From the NCBI GenBank assembly GCA_965221635.1, contig OZ244902.1, positions 1,116,001 to 1,180,000 on the forward strand: 64,000 nt of DNA, in the 5' to 3' direction. The position numbers and the translations under genes are program-made. Below, in pieces: positions 1 to 7,397 of this stretch (the stretch's first letter is position 1; the number at the start of each line of letters is the position of its first letter). Origin of the DNA: JAAXHB01 sp965221635. GTDB taxonomy: Bacteria > Actinomycetota > Acidimicrobiia > Acidimicrobiales > Aldehydirespiratoraceae. The notes under the pieces are model-generated. The model did not search any database and was not told where the DNA came from. It worked only from the letters and a program-made list of their open reading frames with translations.

Positions 1-395
1 ACGGCGTAGATCAGCGGCTTGCGGCAGCGCCGTCGCATGCCGAACGGGTCAACTCCGGTGGCCGGGGCGATGGGCTCCTCGCCGCTGAACACCTTGGCGA
101 AACGAGCCAGATCCACACCTGCGGTGGAGTGCGGCCCGGCGAAGGTCACCACCCCCACCCAAAGGTCGTCGTCCTCGTCGAGCCGGGTGAGCTGCTCGGC
201 GAGCCCGGCAAGCATCTCAGGGGTGAACCCGTTCATCTTGGCCACCCTGTCCACAGTGATCCCAAGGACGTGATCCGAAACACGTGCAGTAACCGTGCCA
301 ACATCGCCGGCAGGTGAGCGGCCGGCAGGTGTGGCGGGCGCCGCAGCCTCGGTCGCCGAGTTTGCGGCGCCATCGCTCTGGTGCTCAGTGTTCAT
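1..395 (-). CDS. Enoyl-CoA hydratase/isomerase family protein, N-terminal part (cut by window edge)
   Basis: Read on the minus strand from an ATG at 395-393, the frame stays open to position 1, giving about 131 residues. After an Ala/Pro/Thr-rich stretch of some 35 residues the protein reads MNGFTPEMLAGLAEQLTRLD and then a segment ending GVVTFAGPHSTAGVDLARF. This has the pattern of the crotonase fold: the first helix of a hydratase, then the beta strand and the oxyanion-hole region that normally reads GxGxxFxAGxDL. In the family, members hydrate, isomerise or hydrolyse acyl-CoA thioesters in the cytoplasm. The usual GRAFCAG is replaced by GPHSTAG, so the exact reaction is open. The C-terminal half lies outside the window. 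Confidence 0.75.
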   Translation of the reverse strand, partial: MNTEHQSDGAANSATEAAAPATPAGRSPAGDVGTVTARVSDHVLGITVDRVAKMNGFTPEMLAGLAEQLTRLDEDDDLWVGVVTFAGPHSTAGVDLARFAKVFSGEEPIAPATGVDPFGMRRRCRKPLIYA

Positions 396-837
396 GATGT
401 GTCCTTTCGTTCCAGGCCCCGGCGAACCCAGGCATCCGGGTGAGCGCAGGCATCTGGCCGCCAACCGACCAACCGGAAGACGCTCCGCCCGAGCCCGCGA
501 CACTCAAGGGTTGAGGGTAACGATCACCCCAAATCCCGCTGACCAACCCACCCCTGCCAGACGCCCCCAGACCGCGCAAGCCACTGGTCACCAACACAGC
601 CACGGCAGACTCCACCGGGCCGCGTAGGGCACTGGTCACCAACACAGCCAATCCCACCGCCGGCGGCCTGCGAAGCACCAAGCCCGCCGCTCCAGCCGGC
701 CAAGTCGCCAGGCGGTCAACCCTTCCGCCCGGCAACATAAGGATCAAGTCGGATAGCAGCGGGCGGATGAGCCAGTTCGCAAGAGGCGGCCGCCTCACCC
801 GCCCGCACCCCAGTTTCAAGACAGCTAACTTGGTGCC
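396..837. other. Intergenic stretch with a 21-bp direct repeat
   Basis: No convincing gene is seen here. The only long frame, on the minus strand, encodes a low-complexity Gly/Leu/Arg-rich protein with no family resemblance. A 21-base direct repeat (core ACTGGTCACCAACACAGCCA) occurs at 582-602 and 630-650, with starts 48 bases apart. The stretch should contain the divergent promoters for the crotonase-like gene (minus) and the fibronectin protein gene (plus), but no clear -35/-10 pair was picked out. Confidence 0.5.
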
Positions 838-2034
838 GTGGCGAAGGCATTGACGAGTTGCGTGGCGATCGTGCTGGTGTTCGCGGCTGAGTGCATGTTG
901 GTGTCCGCTGTTAGAGCAGATGATGTTTCCGACGAGTCGGACCTTTATGGGGGGATCCCAAAGGCGATCACGGAGCGGCCTGAGGGGCTGGATCCGAGTT
1001 TGGACACGGCGGTGCGTGGCGATCCGGTGGTGGAGCCCGAGCCGGAGCCGATTGTGGAGTTGCCGGAGGTGCAGGTGGTGCCTGAGGGTTTGGATCCGAG
1101 TTTGGACACGGCGGTGCGTGGCGATCCGGTGGTCGATTACGTGCCGGTGGAGTTGCCGGTGCCGCCGGAGCAGGGGAAGCCTGAGGGCTTAGACGGGGTG
1201 GTGCGTGGCGATCCGGTGGTGGAGCCCGAGCCGGAGCCGGTTGCGCGGCTGGAGCGGCCCCCGGGGTGGGATCCTGCGTTGGACACGACCGTGTTGGGTG
1301 CTGTGGTGGTGGAGCCTGAGCCGGAGCCGGTTGTGCCGGTGCCGCCGGGATACGGCGATCCTGTGCAGGATCATTCGGGGAGCGAGTGGTGGTCGAAGTG
1401 GGGAGTGCCGGTGGCCCCCGCTCCGGTGGGGCTGCGCAGCACTGGTCCCTCGCGCACCAGCGTGAGACTGAGGTGGAGCGCCCTTGCCGGCGCCGCGGGT
1501 TACGAGTTGGAGTTCCGTAGCAATTCCAGTGACGTGTGGCACAACAGCGGACAAGTGACTTCGGGCACTTCCCGGTCGGTGAATGGACTCTTGTGTCATC
1601 ACAAGTATCACTTCAGGGTCAGAGCAAATGGGACCGGCGATCCATATTCGGTGTTGTCTGGGCATCCGTCTTCTTCGGTTGCGGCTAGAACGGGCGTGTG
1701 TTCGGCACCCCCACCGGACGGCTTGACCGCCCCCTGGGGCACTCGCACCAGCGTCACATTGTCATGGAACGAGGTGACGGATGCGGAGGTGTACAAGGTG
1801 ACGTATCGCAGGGCCGGAACTCCGGTCTGGAGTGAAGGAGGCAACGCGAGTTGGGGGCGCCACACGGTTTGGAACCTGTCGTGCGGCACCGGCTACGTAT
1901 TTCAGGTCAAGGCTCGTGGTGATGGCTATCCGTACTCCAAGGCACATGGCCGGGCCTCATCAACGGTGGCGACATCGACGCGTCCGTGCTTGGCCCCTCC
2001 AGCCTCAAGCGTCGCCTCAGCGGCGCGCTCATAA
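838..2034 (+). CDS. Secreted protein with acidic Pro/Glu repeats and two fibronectin type III domains
   Basis: The 398-residue protein starts at a GTG. Residues 1-28 form a signal peptide with a hydrophobic core and a likely cleavage after SAVRA. Residues 46-170 are built from repeats of the type PEGLDPSLDTAVRGDPVVEP followed by EPEPEP tracts, a Pro/Glu-rich extended stalk. Two fibronectin type III domains follow at about 196-285 and 295-383, each with the Trp, Tyr and YxFxVxA signatures, and each carries a Cys pair that could form a disulfide. FN3 domains usually mediate carbohydrate or protein contact at the cell surface. No catalytic domain and no sortase or LPxTG anchor is seen. The ankyrin gene follows 147 bases downstream on the same strand. 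Confidence 0.7.
   Translation: MAKALTSCVAIVLVFAAECMLVSAVRADDVSDESDLYGGIPKAITERPEGLDPSLDTAVRGDPVVEPEPEPIVELPEVQVVPEGLDPSLDTAVRGDPVVDYVPVELPVPPEQGKPEGLDGVVRGDPVVEPEPEPVARLERPPGWDPALDTTVLGAVVVEPEPEPVVPVPPGYGDPVQDHSGSEWWSKWGVPVAPAPVGLRSTGPSRTSVRLRWSALAGAAGYELEFRSNSSDVWHNSGQVTSGTSRSVNGLLCHHKYHFRVRANGTGDPYSVLSGHPSSSVAARTGVCSAPPPDGLTAPWGTRTSVTLSWNEVTDAEVYKVTYRRAGTPVWSEGGNASWGRHTVWNLSCGTGYVFQVKARGDGYPYSKAHGRASSTVATSTRPCLAPPASSVASAARS
985..1345 (+). repeat. Imperfect coding tandem repeats in the FN3 protein gene
   Basis: The DNA segment GATCCGAGTTTGGACACGGC followed by GGTGCGTGGCGATCCGGTGG occurs at about 990 and again at about 1092. A shorter copy (GTGCGTGGCGATCCGGTGGT) is at about 1201 and a diverged one at about 1270. 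Units are separated by GAGCCCGAGCCGGAGCCG tracts. Near identity at the DNA level suggests recent repeat expansion, which could vary the stalk length. Confidence 0.75.
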
Positions 2035-2181
2035 CCAGCCGTCTCTATGCGAGTGTTGATCGCGGCTGATTCAGGTTTCAGTGATTGGGAAGAGGGGAAG
2101 AACCTTGATGATAAAAAATGCCGCAGACTGTTTCCCAGTTTGGTGCCGTTGAGTTGATGCTCGAATTGGAGGTTGAGTGTT

Positions 2182-4332
2182 GTGGCTCGTGGATGTGGGA
2201 CGGACTTTTCATTTGATGTGTACTTGCGTTTTGGTGAGTTGACAGTCGGTGATGACGCGTATTCGGAGGCGGGCAGAGAGTGTTTGGGATGGGATTGGCG
2301 TCCGGAAGTGCCGGTGAATCAAACCGGTTCTGATCGAACTACGCGACTGGATCCAGGGCTTGTGGGAAAGTTGATAGTGGGACACGCCGTTCCGCGTCCA
2401 GCCTTCACCGGGTTCGACTGGACGGTGTATGAGGACCTGGAATCGATAGCGACAGGTGCCCCAAGCCTGGGGAACCTCTACCGCACAGGGGCAAGTTTGA
2501 TGATGGATTCTGATGGAATCGAAGCGCGGTTCAGCCTGATACAAGGGCCACATCTTTTGCAGAGTTTTGACAAGGCATACATCCATGTTGATGACCGTTT
2601 GTCATGCTTGACGGTGTCCGATACTGGTTATGAGCTGATGGGGGATGGTCCGTTTCTGATTGCGCCGTGGCGTGATCCGGAGCTTCTAGGGCACTGTGTG
2701 TTGAAAGCGTTCGAGTTGGTGGGTCCTCCCTTGGGAAAGAACATGCCCGAGTCTGTGTTCATACCGTTGGCTCCGAAAGGCCGCATTGGAATGCACCGTG
2801 CTGCGCTGAGCAGCGACTTGGGGTTGTTGCCGAAACGTCCGAGTCGGGTGGATCCACCTGACCGGGAGGGTATTACGCCGCTGATGCTAGCCGCGGGGGC
2901 CGGTCATGGGTCCATGGTTCGGGCTCTGTTGGATCTTGGCGCCGACTGCGCGCTTGAAGACTCGCAATGCCGCACGGCGTTGCATCACGCTGCCACTTCG
3001 GGCAGCGTGAGCGTGGTGGAGATCTTGTTGGCCGCGGGTGCCGATGCTGGCGCAGTTGACGCTTGTGGCGAGACTGCATTGCATGTCGCGGCATCGCGTG
3101 GGGATGTTCGTGTGGTGGAGGCCTTGATCGCTGCTTGTGCGGATGTGAATGTGGGTGATTTGCTGTATGGCTCCACACCGTTGCATCGAGCTGCGCGCGG
3201 CAATCACGGTGCGGTGATTGAGGTGTTGGCAGCTGCGGGGGCGTCCGTGGATGCTCGCAACGAAGCAGGTCGCACAGCGTTGCAGGTGGCAGCAGCATTC
3301 GCCAGCCCAAGCGCGGTGTCCGTGTTGTTGAACGCGGGCGCAAATGTGAACGCTACCGATCACCGGTTGGAGACGGCGTTGCACCGTCCGGTGTTTTTTC
3401 AGCATTTGGACATCATCACCATGTTGTTGGAGTTCGGGGTGGATGTGGGCGCGGCTGATTTTGAGGGCAACACTGCGCTGCACGTGGCCGCGTTGATGAA
3501 CCGCAACAAGGCGGCAGAGTTGCTCCTTGCCGCGGGCTCGGACGTAGATGCGCTCAACACTGAGGGCCTCACAGCGTTGGACTTGGCAATTGTGAATCGT
3601 CACGTCGGCACCCTCGCGTTCGGCGTGGAGCACAACGCCGAAGTGGCCGATGTGTTGTTGGCCCACGGGGCCACGATTGTGCCACATCGGCTCCCGGTGG
3701 CGGACCGGCACGTGTTGTGGCCACACCTCACCCCGCGACGCTTGCTGCGTCGCGGCACCTCAGACATCGACTACCAGCGGTTGAAGGACATCCCAACCGC
3801 GCTCCGACAGAAGCTACAAGCACAAAGCAAAGTCCGTAACTATCCATCCCTGTGCATCTATGTTATAGCGCGGTCTTTGATGCATGACGCCGTGGCCAAA
3901 GGTCTGCCCAGAGTTGTGCAGGCCTTGCTGGACAGTGGAGCCTCTCCCATGACCTCAGTACGCGGGGATCAGATTGGCCCGCCGCTGCACGTGGCCGTGG
4001 AGACCGGCAACATCGCCATGGCCAAATTGTTGTTGGAGCGGGGCGCAAACCCGAACATGCAAACCGGCAACCAGCCCCAGCTCGAAGAAGAAATCTACCA
4101 CTTCAGCCTGACACCACTGCTGTTGGCGACTCAAGCAAACAATTTGGAATTGGTAACCCTCCTGTTGGACTATGGCGCAGGCGTAAACTGTCACACAGCA
4201 CGCATAAATCAACAGCCTCGCACACCCACCGACTACGCCGAGCCCGGAACTGAACTACACGAATTGCTAAGAGCAAACGGTGGCAAGACCGCCGAGGAGC
4301 TCGACATAAGGTGGACTCACCGCCGGTACTAG
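2182..4332 (+). CDS. Large ankyrin-repeat protein
   Basis: About 716 residues. The GTG at 2182 is chosen because GGAGG at 2168-2172 lies 9 bases upstream; the in-frame TTG at 2173 abuts that motif. The first 215 or so residues form a domain not recognised here. From about residue 225 there are seven or eight consecutive ankyrin repeats with the typical TPLHxAAxxGHxxxVxxLLxxGADVN pattern. An interval of about 80 residues follows, then two or three further repeats up to the C terminus. There is no signal peptide, so it is probably a cytoplasmic protein-binding scaffold. Base composition is less GC-rich than in the core genes, which suggests an accessory or transferred gene. Partners are unknown; secretion as an effector is not supported by anything in the sequence. 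Confidence 0.8.
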   Translation: MARGCGTDFSFDVYLRFGELTVGDDAYSEAGRECLGWDWRPEVPVNQTGSDRTTRLDPGLVGKLIVGHAVPRPAFTGFDWTVYEDLESIATGAPSLGNLYRTGASLMMDSDGIEARFSLIQGPHLLQSFDKAYIHVDDRLSCLTVSDTGYELMGDGPFLIAPWRDPELLGHCVLKAFELVGPPLGKNMPESVFIPLAPKGRIGMHRAALSSDLGLLPKRPSRVDPPDREGITPLMLAAGAGHGSMVRALLDLGADCALEDSQCRTALHHAATSGSVSVVEILLAAGADAGAVDACGETALHVAASRGDVRVVEALIAACADVNVGDLLYGSTPLHRAARGNHGAVIEVLAAAGASVDARNEAGRTALQVAAAFASPSAVSVLLNAGANVNATDHRLETALHRPVFFQHLDIITMLLEFGVDVGAADFEGNTALHVAALMNRNKAAELLLAAGSDVDALNTEGLTALDLAIVNRHVGTLAFGVEHNAEVADVLLAHGATIVPHRLPVADRHVLWPHLTPRRLLRRGTSDIDYQRLKDIPTALRQKLQAQSKVRNYPSLCIYVIARSLMHDAVAKGLPRVVQALLDSGASPMTSVRGDQIGPPLHVAVETGNIAMAKLLLERGANPNMQTGNQPQLEEEIYHFSLTPLLLATQANNLELVTLLLDYGAGVNCHTARINQQPRTPTDYAEPGTELHELLRANGGKTAEELDIRWTHRRY

Positions 4333-4433
4333 CCCTGGGACGACTGTTTGTCTCTATAAGCCAACCGCTGTTTCCCCCAGACGCGACACACCACAATTGA
4401 AGTAGCGGTCGGGTAGCACAGCATGGAACCATG

Positions 4434-4655
4434 ATGAATACAACAAGAGCCATTAGCATCAGCAATTTAAGGGACGGAGTAGCCTTGGCGCAGGTGACGA
4501 AAATCGGCTCACCGGTTTCCTGAGAGTGGTCGGCCGCAACCGATTGCGCCGAACCAGTAGAGAAACTATACGACTACCTATGAGCTCACGGCGACAAGAA
4601 GGCTGGCGAACTCCAGCTCCGAGAACAGGTTCGGCTCCTGCAATCCCTGAGATGA
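4434..4655 (+). pseudogene. Relic of a Phd/YefM-type antitoxin gene
   Basis: From the ATG at 4434 one frame reads MNTTRAISISNLRDGVALAQ, then VTKIGSPVS, a TGA at 4521, EWSAATDCAEPVEKLYDYL, a second TGA at 4581, and then AHGDKKAGELQLREQVRLLQ up to a stop at 4653-4655. The start resembles the Phd/YefM antitoxin pattern (ISVSDLRxNLAxALxxVxxxGxPV). The tail resembles the C-terminal helix of such proteins. The DNA-binding middle is shortened and two in-frame TGAs interrupt the frame, so it is most likely decayed. No toxin gene is next to it. Because SelA and SelB are encoded nearby, selenocysteine read-through was considered, but it is implausible for this family. Confidence 0.4.
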
Positions 4656-4750
4656 CTCTCGGCTAGCACAGGATGCGCTGTTGGGCTTCTTGGCTGGGTA
4701 GGTTGGGGTGGGTTGCACGGCGAGGATTGGCGGGGTTTGGAGGGCGGCTG

Positions 4751-5650
4751 ATGGCTTTGGAGGTTGTTCCCAGTGGGCAGGCGTGTGGGGCCACTGTTCG
4801 TGGGGTGGATCTGGCGGGCGGGGTTGACGATCGCACTGCTGCGGAGATCCGCAGGGCTTGGCTCGCGCACAAGGTGCTGGCGTTTCCCGATCAGCAGTTG
4901 AGCCATGAGGATCTCGAGCGGTTCACGCTGGCGTTCGGGCCTGTCGGACACGACCCCTACTTTGAGCCGATCGAAGGTCACCCACACATCGCGGCCATAC
5001 ACCGGGCCGCGGACGAGACCACACCACTGTTTGCCGAGGACTGGCACGCCGACTGGAGCTTCCAGGCCACCCCGCCTGACGGCACCTGCCTGTACGCCGA
5101 GGTCATTCCCCCAACCGGCGGCGACACCCTCTACGCCGACCAGCAAGCCGCGCTGGCGGCCATGCCCACATCGCTGCGATCCCGCATCGAGGGACTCATC
5201 GCCATTCACTCCGCCCGTGGCGGTTACGCACCCGACGGCAGGTACGGCGCCGGCGACCGTGAGGCCGGGCGGGCCATCCGGATCGTGTACAGCGAGGATG
5301 CGTACGCCACCCAAACCCACCCGCTGATCCGCACACACCCCGAAACCGGCAAGCCCTCGGTGTACAGCACCCTGGGGTACATCATCGGCATCGAAGGGAT
5401 GGCAGAGTCCGACGCCACCGATCTGCTGTTTGAGGTGTACCGCCAACAGACACGCCCCGAGTTCTGCTACCGCCACCGCTGGCAGCCCAACATGTTGGTG
5501 ATGTGGGACAACCGCTGCGTGCTCCACAAAGCCACCGGCGGCTACGACGGATTTGAGCGGCTGCTGTACCGCACCACCATCGGGTACAACCCGGCCGTGC
5601 GACACACCGGCCCCACACAACCCGCAACCACCCCCTCGCAGAAAGGCTGA
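4751..5650 (+). CDS. TauD/TfdA-family Fe(II)/2-oxoglutarate-dependent dioxygenase
   Basis: 299 residues. The ATG at 4751 is preferred over an upstream ATG at 4673 because GGAGGG ends 6 bases before it and the protein then begins at the usual family position (MALEVVPSGQACGATVRGVD). The iron-binding facial triad is visible as H99-x-D101 (EDWHADWSF) and H259 (CVLHKATGG). Arg270 and Arg274 are candidates for binding the 2-oxoglutarate carboxylate. The family couples 2-oxoglutarate decarboxylation to hydroxylation of small acids or sulfonates. The gene overlaps the glutaryl-CoA dehydrogenase gene by one base, so the pair is probably co-translated. Together they suggest oxidation of a C4-C6 acid, but the substrate cannot be read from the sequence. 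Confidence 0.85.
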   Translation: MALEVVPSGQACGATVRGVDLAGGVDDRTAAEIRRAWLAHKVLAFPDQQLSHEDLERFTLAFGPVGHDPYFEPIEGHPHIAAIHRAADETTPLFAEDWHADWSFQATPPDGTCLYAEVIPPTGGDTLYADQQAALAAMPTSLRSRIEGLIAIHSARGGYAPDGRYGAGDREAGRAIRIVYSEDAYATQTHPLIRTHPETGKPSVYSTLGYIIGIEGMAESDATDLLFEVYRQQTRPEFCYRHRWQPNMLVMWDNRCVLHKATGGYDGFERLLYRTTIGYNPAVRHTGPTQPATTPSQKG

Positions 5651-6822
5651 TGATGCCCGCCACCATCGACCCGCTGGACTTCTTCGACGTTGATTCGCTC
5701 TACGGCGAAACCGAACTGATGGTGCGCGACACGGTGCGCCGCTTCGTGAACGACCGATGGATGCCCGACGTGGCCCGCCACTTCGAGGACGCCACCTTCC
5801 CCCTCGACCGGGTCGGCGAGATCGCCGCGCTCGGGCTGCTGGGCATGCACCTGGATGGCTACGACTGCGCAGGCATGAGCGCACAGTCCTACGGCCTGGC
5901 ATGCCGCGAACTCGAACGAGGCGACAGCGGCCTGCGCAGCTTCGTGTCGGTGCAGGGAAGCCTGTGCATGTTCCCGATCTGGAAGTACGGCTCCGAAGAG
6001 CAAAAGCAGCAGTGGCTGCCCAAAATGGCCGCAGGCGAGGTGATCGGATGCTTCGGGCTCACCGAACCCGACCGGGGCTCCGATCCGGGTGACATGACCA
6101 CCCGAGCGGTGCGCGACGGCGACGTGTGGCGCCTGAACGGAGCCAAACGGTGGATCACCAACGCCGGGATCGCCCAACTGGCGATCGTGTGGGCCGGCAC
6201 CGAGGACGGAATCCGGGGCTTTCTGGTGCCCACCAATTCCGAGGGCATCGAAGTTCGCGAAATCCACGACAAGATGTCGCTGCGCGCATCGGTAACCGGC
6301 GAGTTCTACCTGGACGACTGCGTGGTGCCCGAATACATGCGCCTACCCAAAGCCACCGGGCTCGGCGCGCCCCTGTCGTGTTTGAGCGAAGCCCGCTTCG
6401 GGATCGCCTACGGCGCCGCCGGGGTGGCGGCGGACTGTCTGGCGGTGGCGATCGACTACTCCACCCAACGCGAACAGTTCGGACAACCGATCGCCGGTTT
6501 CCAGCTGACCCAGGCCAAGATCGCCGACATGATGACCGGCGCCACCAACGCCGCGCTGCAGGCCTACCGACTGGGTGAACTCAAAGCCGCCGGGCGTGCC
6601 CGGCCCGCGCACGTGTCCATGGTGAAACGCCACAACGTTCGTGTGGCGCTCGACGCCGCACGCACCGCACGCACAATCCTGGGCGCCAACGGTGTGAGCA
6701 CCGAGTATTCACCCATCCGGCACATGATGAACTTCGAATCTGTGCTCACCTACGAAGGCACAGAGGAAATCCACACCCTCGTACTGGGGCAAACCGCCAC
6801 CGGCATCAGCGCCTTTCGCTGA
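5650..6822 (+). CDS. gcdH: Glutaryl-CoA dehydrogenase-type acyl-CoA dehydrogenase
   Basis: 390 residues, close to the family length. The whole protein follows glutaryl-CoA dehydrogenase. It has RELERGDSGLRSFVSVQGSL (matching the Glu and Arg that contact the gamma-carboxylate in the human enzyme), GCFGLTEPDRGSDP, the FAD-contacting RWITNAGIAQ, and YEGTEEIHTLVLGQTATGI with the catalytic Glu in YEGT. The known reaction is oxidative decarboxylation of glutaryl-CoA to crotonyl-CoA, in lysine, tryptophan or glutarate breakdown. The start codon overlaps the stop of the dioxygenase gene (TGATGATG; a second ATG lies at 5653). A degenerate tandem repeat follows the stop codon. Confidence 0.88.
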   Translation: MMPATIDPLDFFDVDSLYGETELMVRDTVRRFVNDRWMPDVARHFEDATFPLDRVGEIAALGLLGMHLDGYDCAGMSAQSYGLACRELERGDSGLRSFVSVQGSLCMFPIWKYGSEEQKQQWLPKMAAGEVIGCFGLTEPDRGSDPGDMTTRAVRDGDVWRLNGAKRWITNAGIAQLAIVWAGTEDGIRGFLVPTNSEGIEVREIHDKMSLRASVTGEFYLDDCVVPEYMRLPKATGLGAPLSCLSEARFGIAYGAAGVAADCLAVAIDYSTQREQFGQPIAGFQLTQAKIADMMTGATNAALQAYRLGELKAAGRARPAHVSMVKRHNVRVALDAARTARTILGANGVSTEYSPIRHMMNFESVLTYEGTEEIHTLVLGQTATGISAFR

Positions 6823-6840
6823 CGGCGTCCCCGCCCAGGC

Positions 6841-6925
6841 TCACCCAGGCCGGGCGGTGCTCACTTGGGCCGAGTAGCGCTCACCGAGCCGGGTAGCGCC
6901 CACCGAGCCGGGCGGTGCTCACCGG
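6841..6925. repeat. Four-copy degenerate tandem repeat, unit about 19-20 bp
   Basis: Units such as TCACCCAGGCCGGGCGGTGC (6841-6860), TCACTTGGGCCGAGTAGCGC (6861-6880), TCACCGAGCCGGGTAGCGC (6881-6899) and CCACCGAGCCGGGCGGTGC (6900-6918) stand head to tail just after the gcdH stop codon. Confidence 0.75.
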
Positions 6926-6993
6926 GGGGAGTGGCCGGCATCGGGCGGCTCCCCAACACAGAAACATCTTGGCAGTGGGTGCCTCGATGAGAG

Positions 6994-7070
6994 TGGCGCG
7001 CTCGGAGGGACTCGAACCCCCAACCTTCTGATCCGTAGTCAGATGCTCTATCCAATTGAGCCACGAGCGC
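6994..7070 (-). tRNA. tRNA-Arg (anticodon ACG)
   Basis: On the minus strand the sequence begins GCGCTCG at 7070, pairing with CGAGCGC at 7004-6998. A D-arm with CTCAATTGGATAGAG, an anticodon stem TCTGA/TCAGA enclosing CTACGGA, and a T-loop GGTTCGAGTCC are all visible. The discriminator G at 6997 is followed by an encoded CCA (6996-6994). Confidence 0.95.
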
Positions 7071-7205
7071 TCGCAAATCCCATTGTAAGCCGCCACCGGG
7101 GGAGTGCCACTTGGCGACTTGACAGCCCCCGACTCCGTGGGTGCCATGGCGACGGGTGACAGGCCAGGTGACTCCGGTACCGACTACCTGGCGGCAACGG
7201 CGGCG

Positions 7206-7297
7206 TGGCGGAGACGGTGGGATTCGAACCCACGAACGGCTTGCACCGTTACTTCCTTAGCAGGGAAGCGCCTTCAACCTGACTCGGCCACATCTCC
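7206..7297 (-). tRNA. tRNA-Ser (anticodon GCT)
   Basis: The minus strand starts GGAGATG at 7297 and closes with CGTCTCC (7216-7210). The anticodon loop CTGCTAA carries GCT. The long variable arm typical of class II tRNA-Ser, the GGTTCGAATCC T-loop, the discriminator G and an encoded CCA are present. Confidence 0.95.
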
Positions 7298-7397
7298 AAG
7301 GGAACCCGAATCGTACCACCGCCACCAATCGGTGCGGCCCGGCGGGTGCCCGGTCGGGTCGCACCGTGGGTAGCGGCTCGGCGCCCCCCACAAGGGG

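Noticed and set aside
582..650. Two 21-bp repeats resembling a minimal CRISPR unit
   Set aside because: Only two copies, spacer of 27 bases, no further repeats and no cas genes in the window.
385..819. A 144-codon minus-strand frame beside the fibronectin gene
   Set aside because: Low-complexity composition, no domain, and it overlaps the start of the better supported crotonase frame in another phase.
4521..4583. In-frame TGA codons read as selenocysteine
   Set aside because: Antitoxins of the Phd/YefM type are not selenoproteins and no SECIS-like hairpin was apparent; decay is simpler.
4586..5902. A 438-codon minus-strand frame opposite the dioxygenase gene
   Set aside because: No conserved motifs and Arg/Pro/Gly-rich composition; the plus-strand dioxygenase has full catalytic residues.
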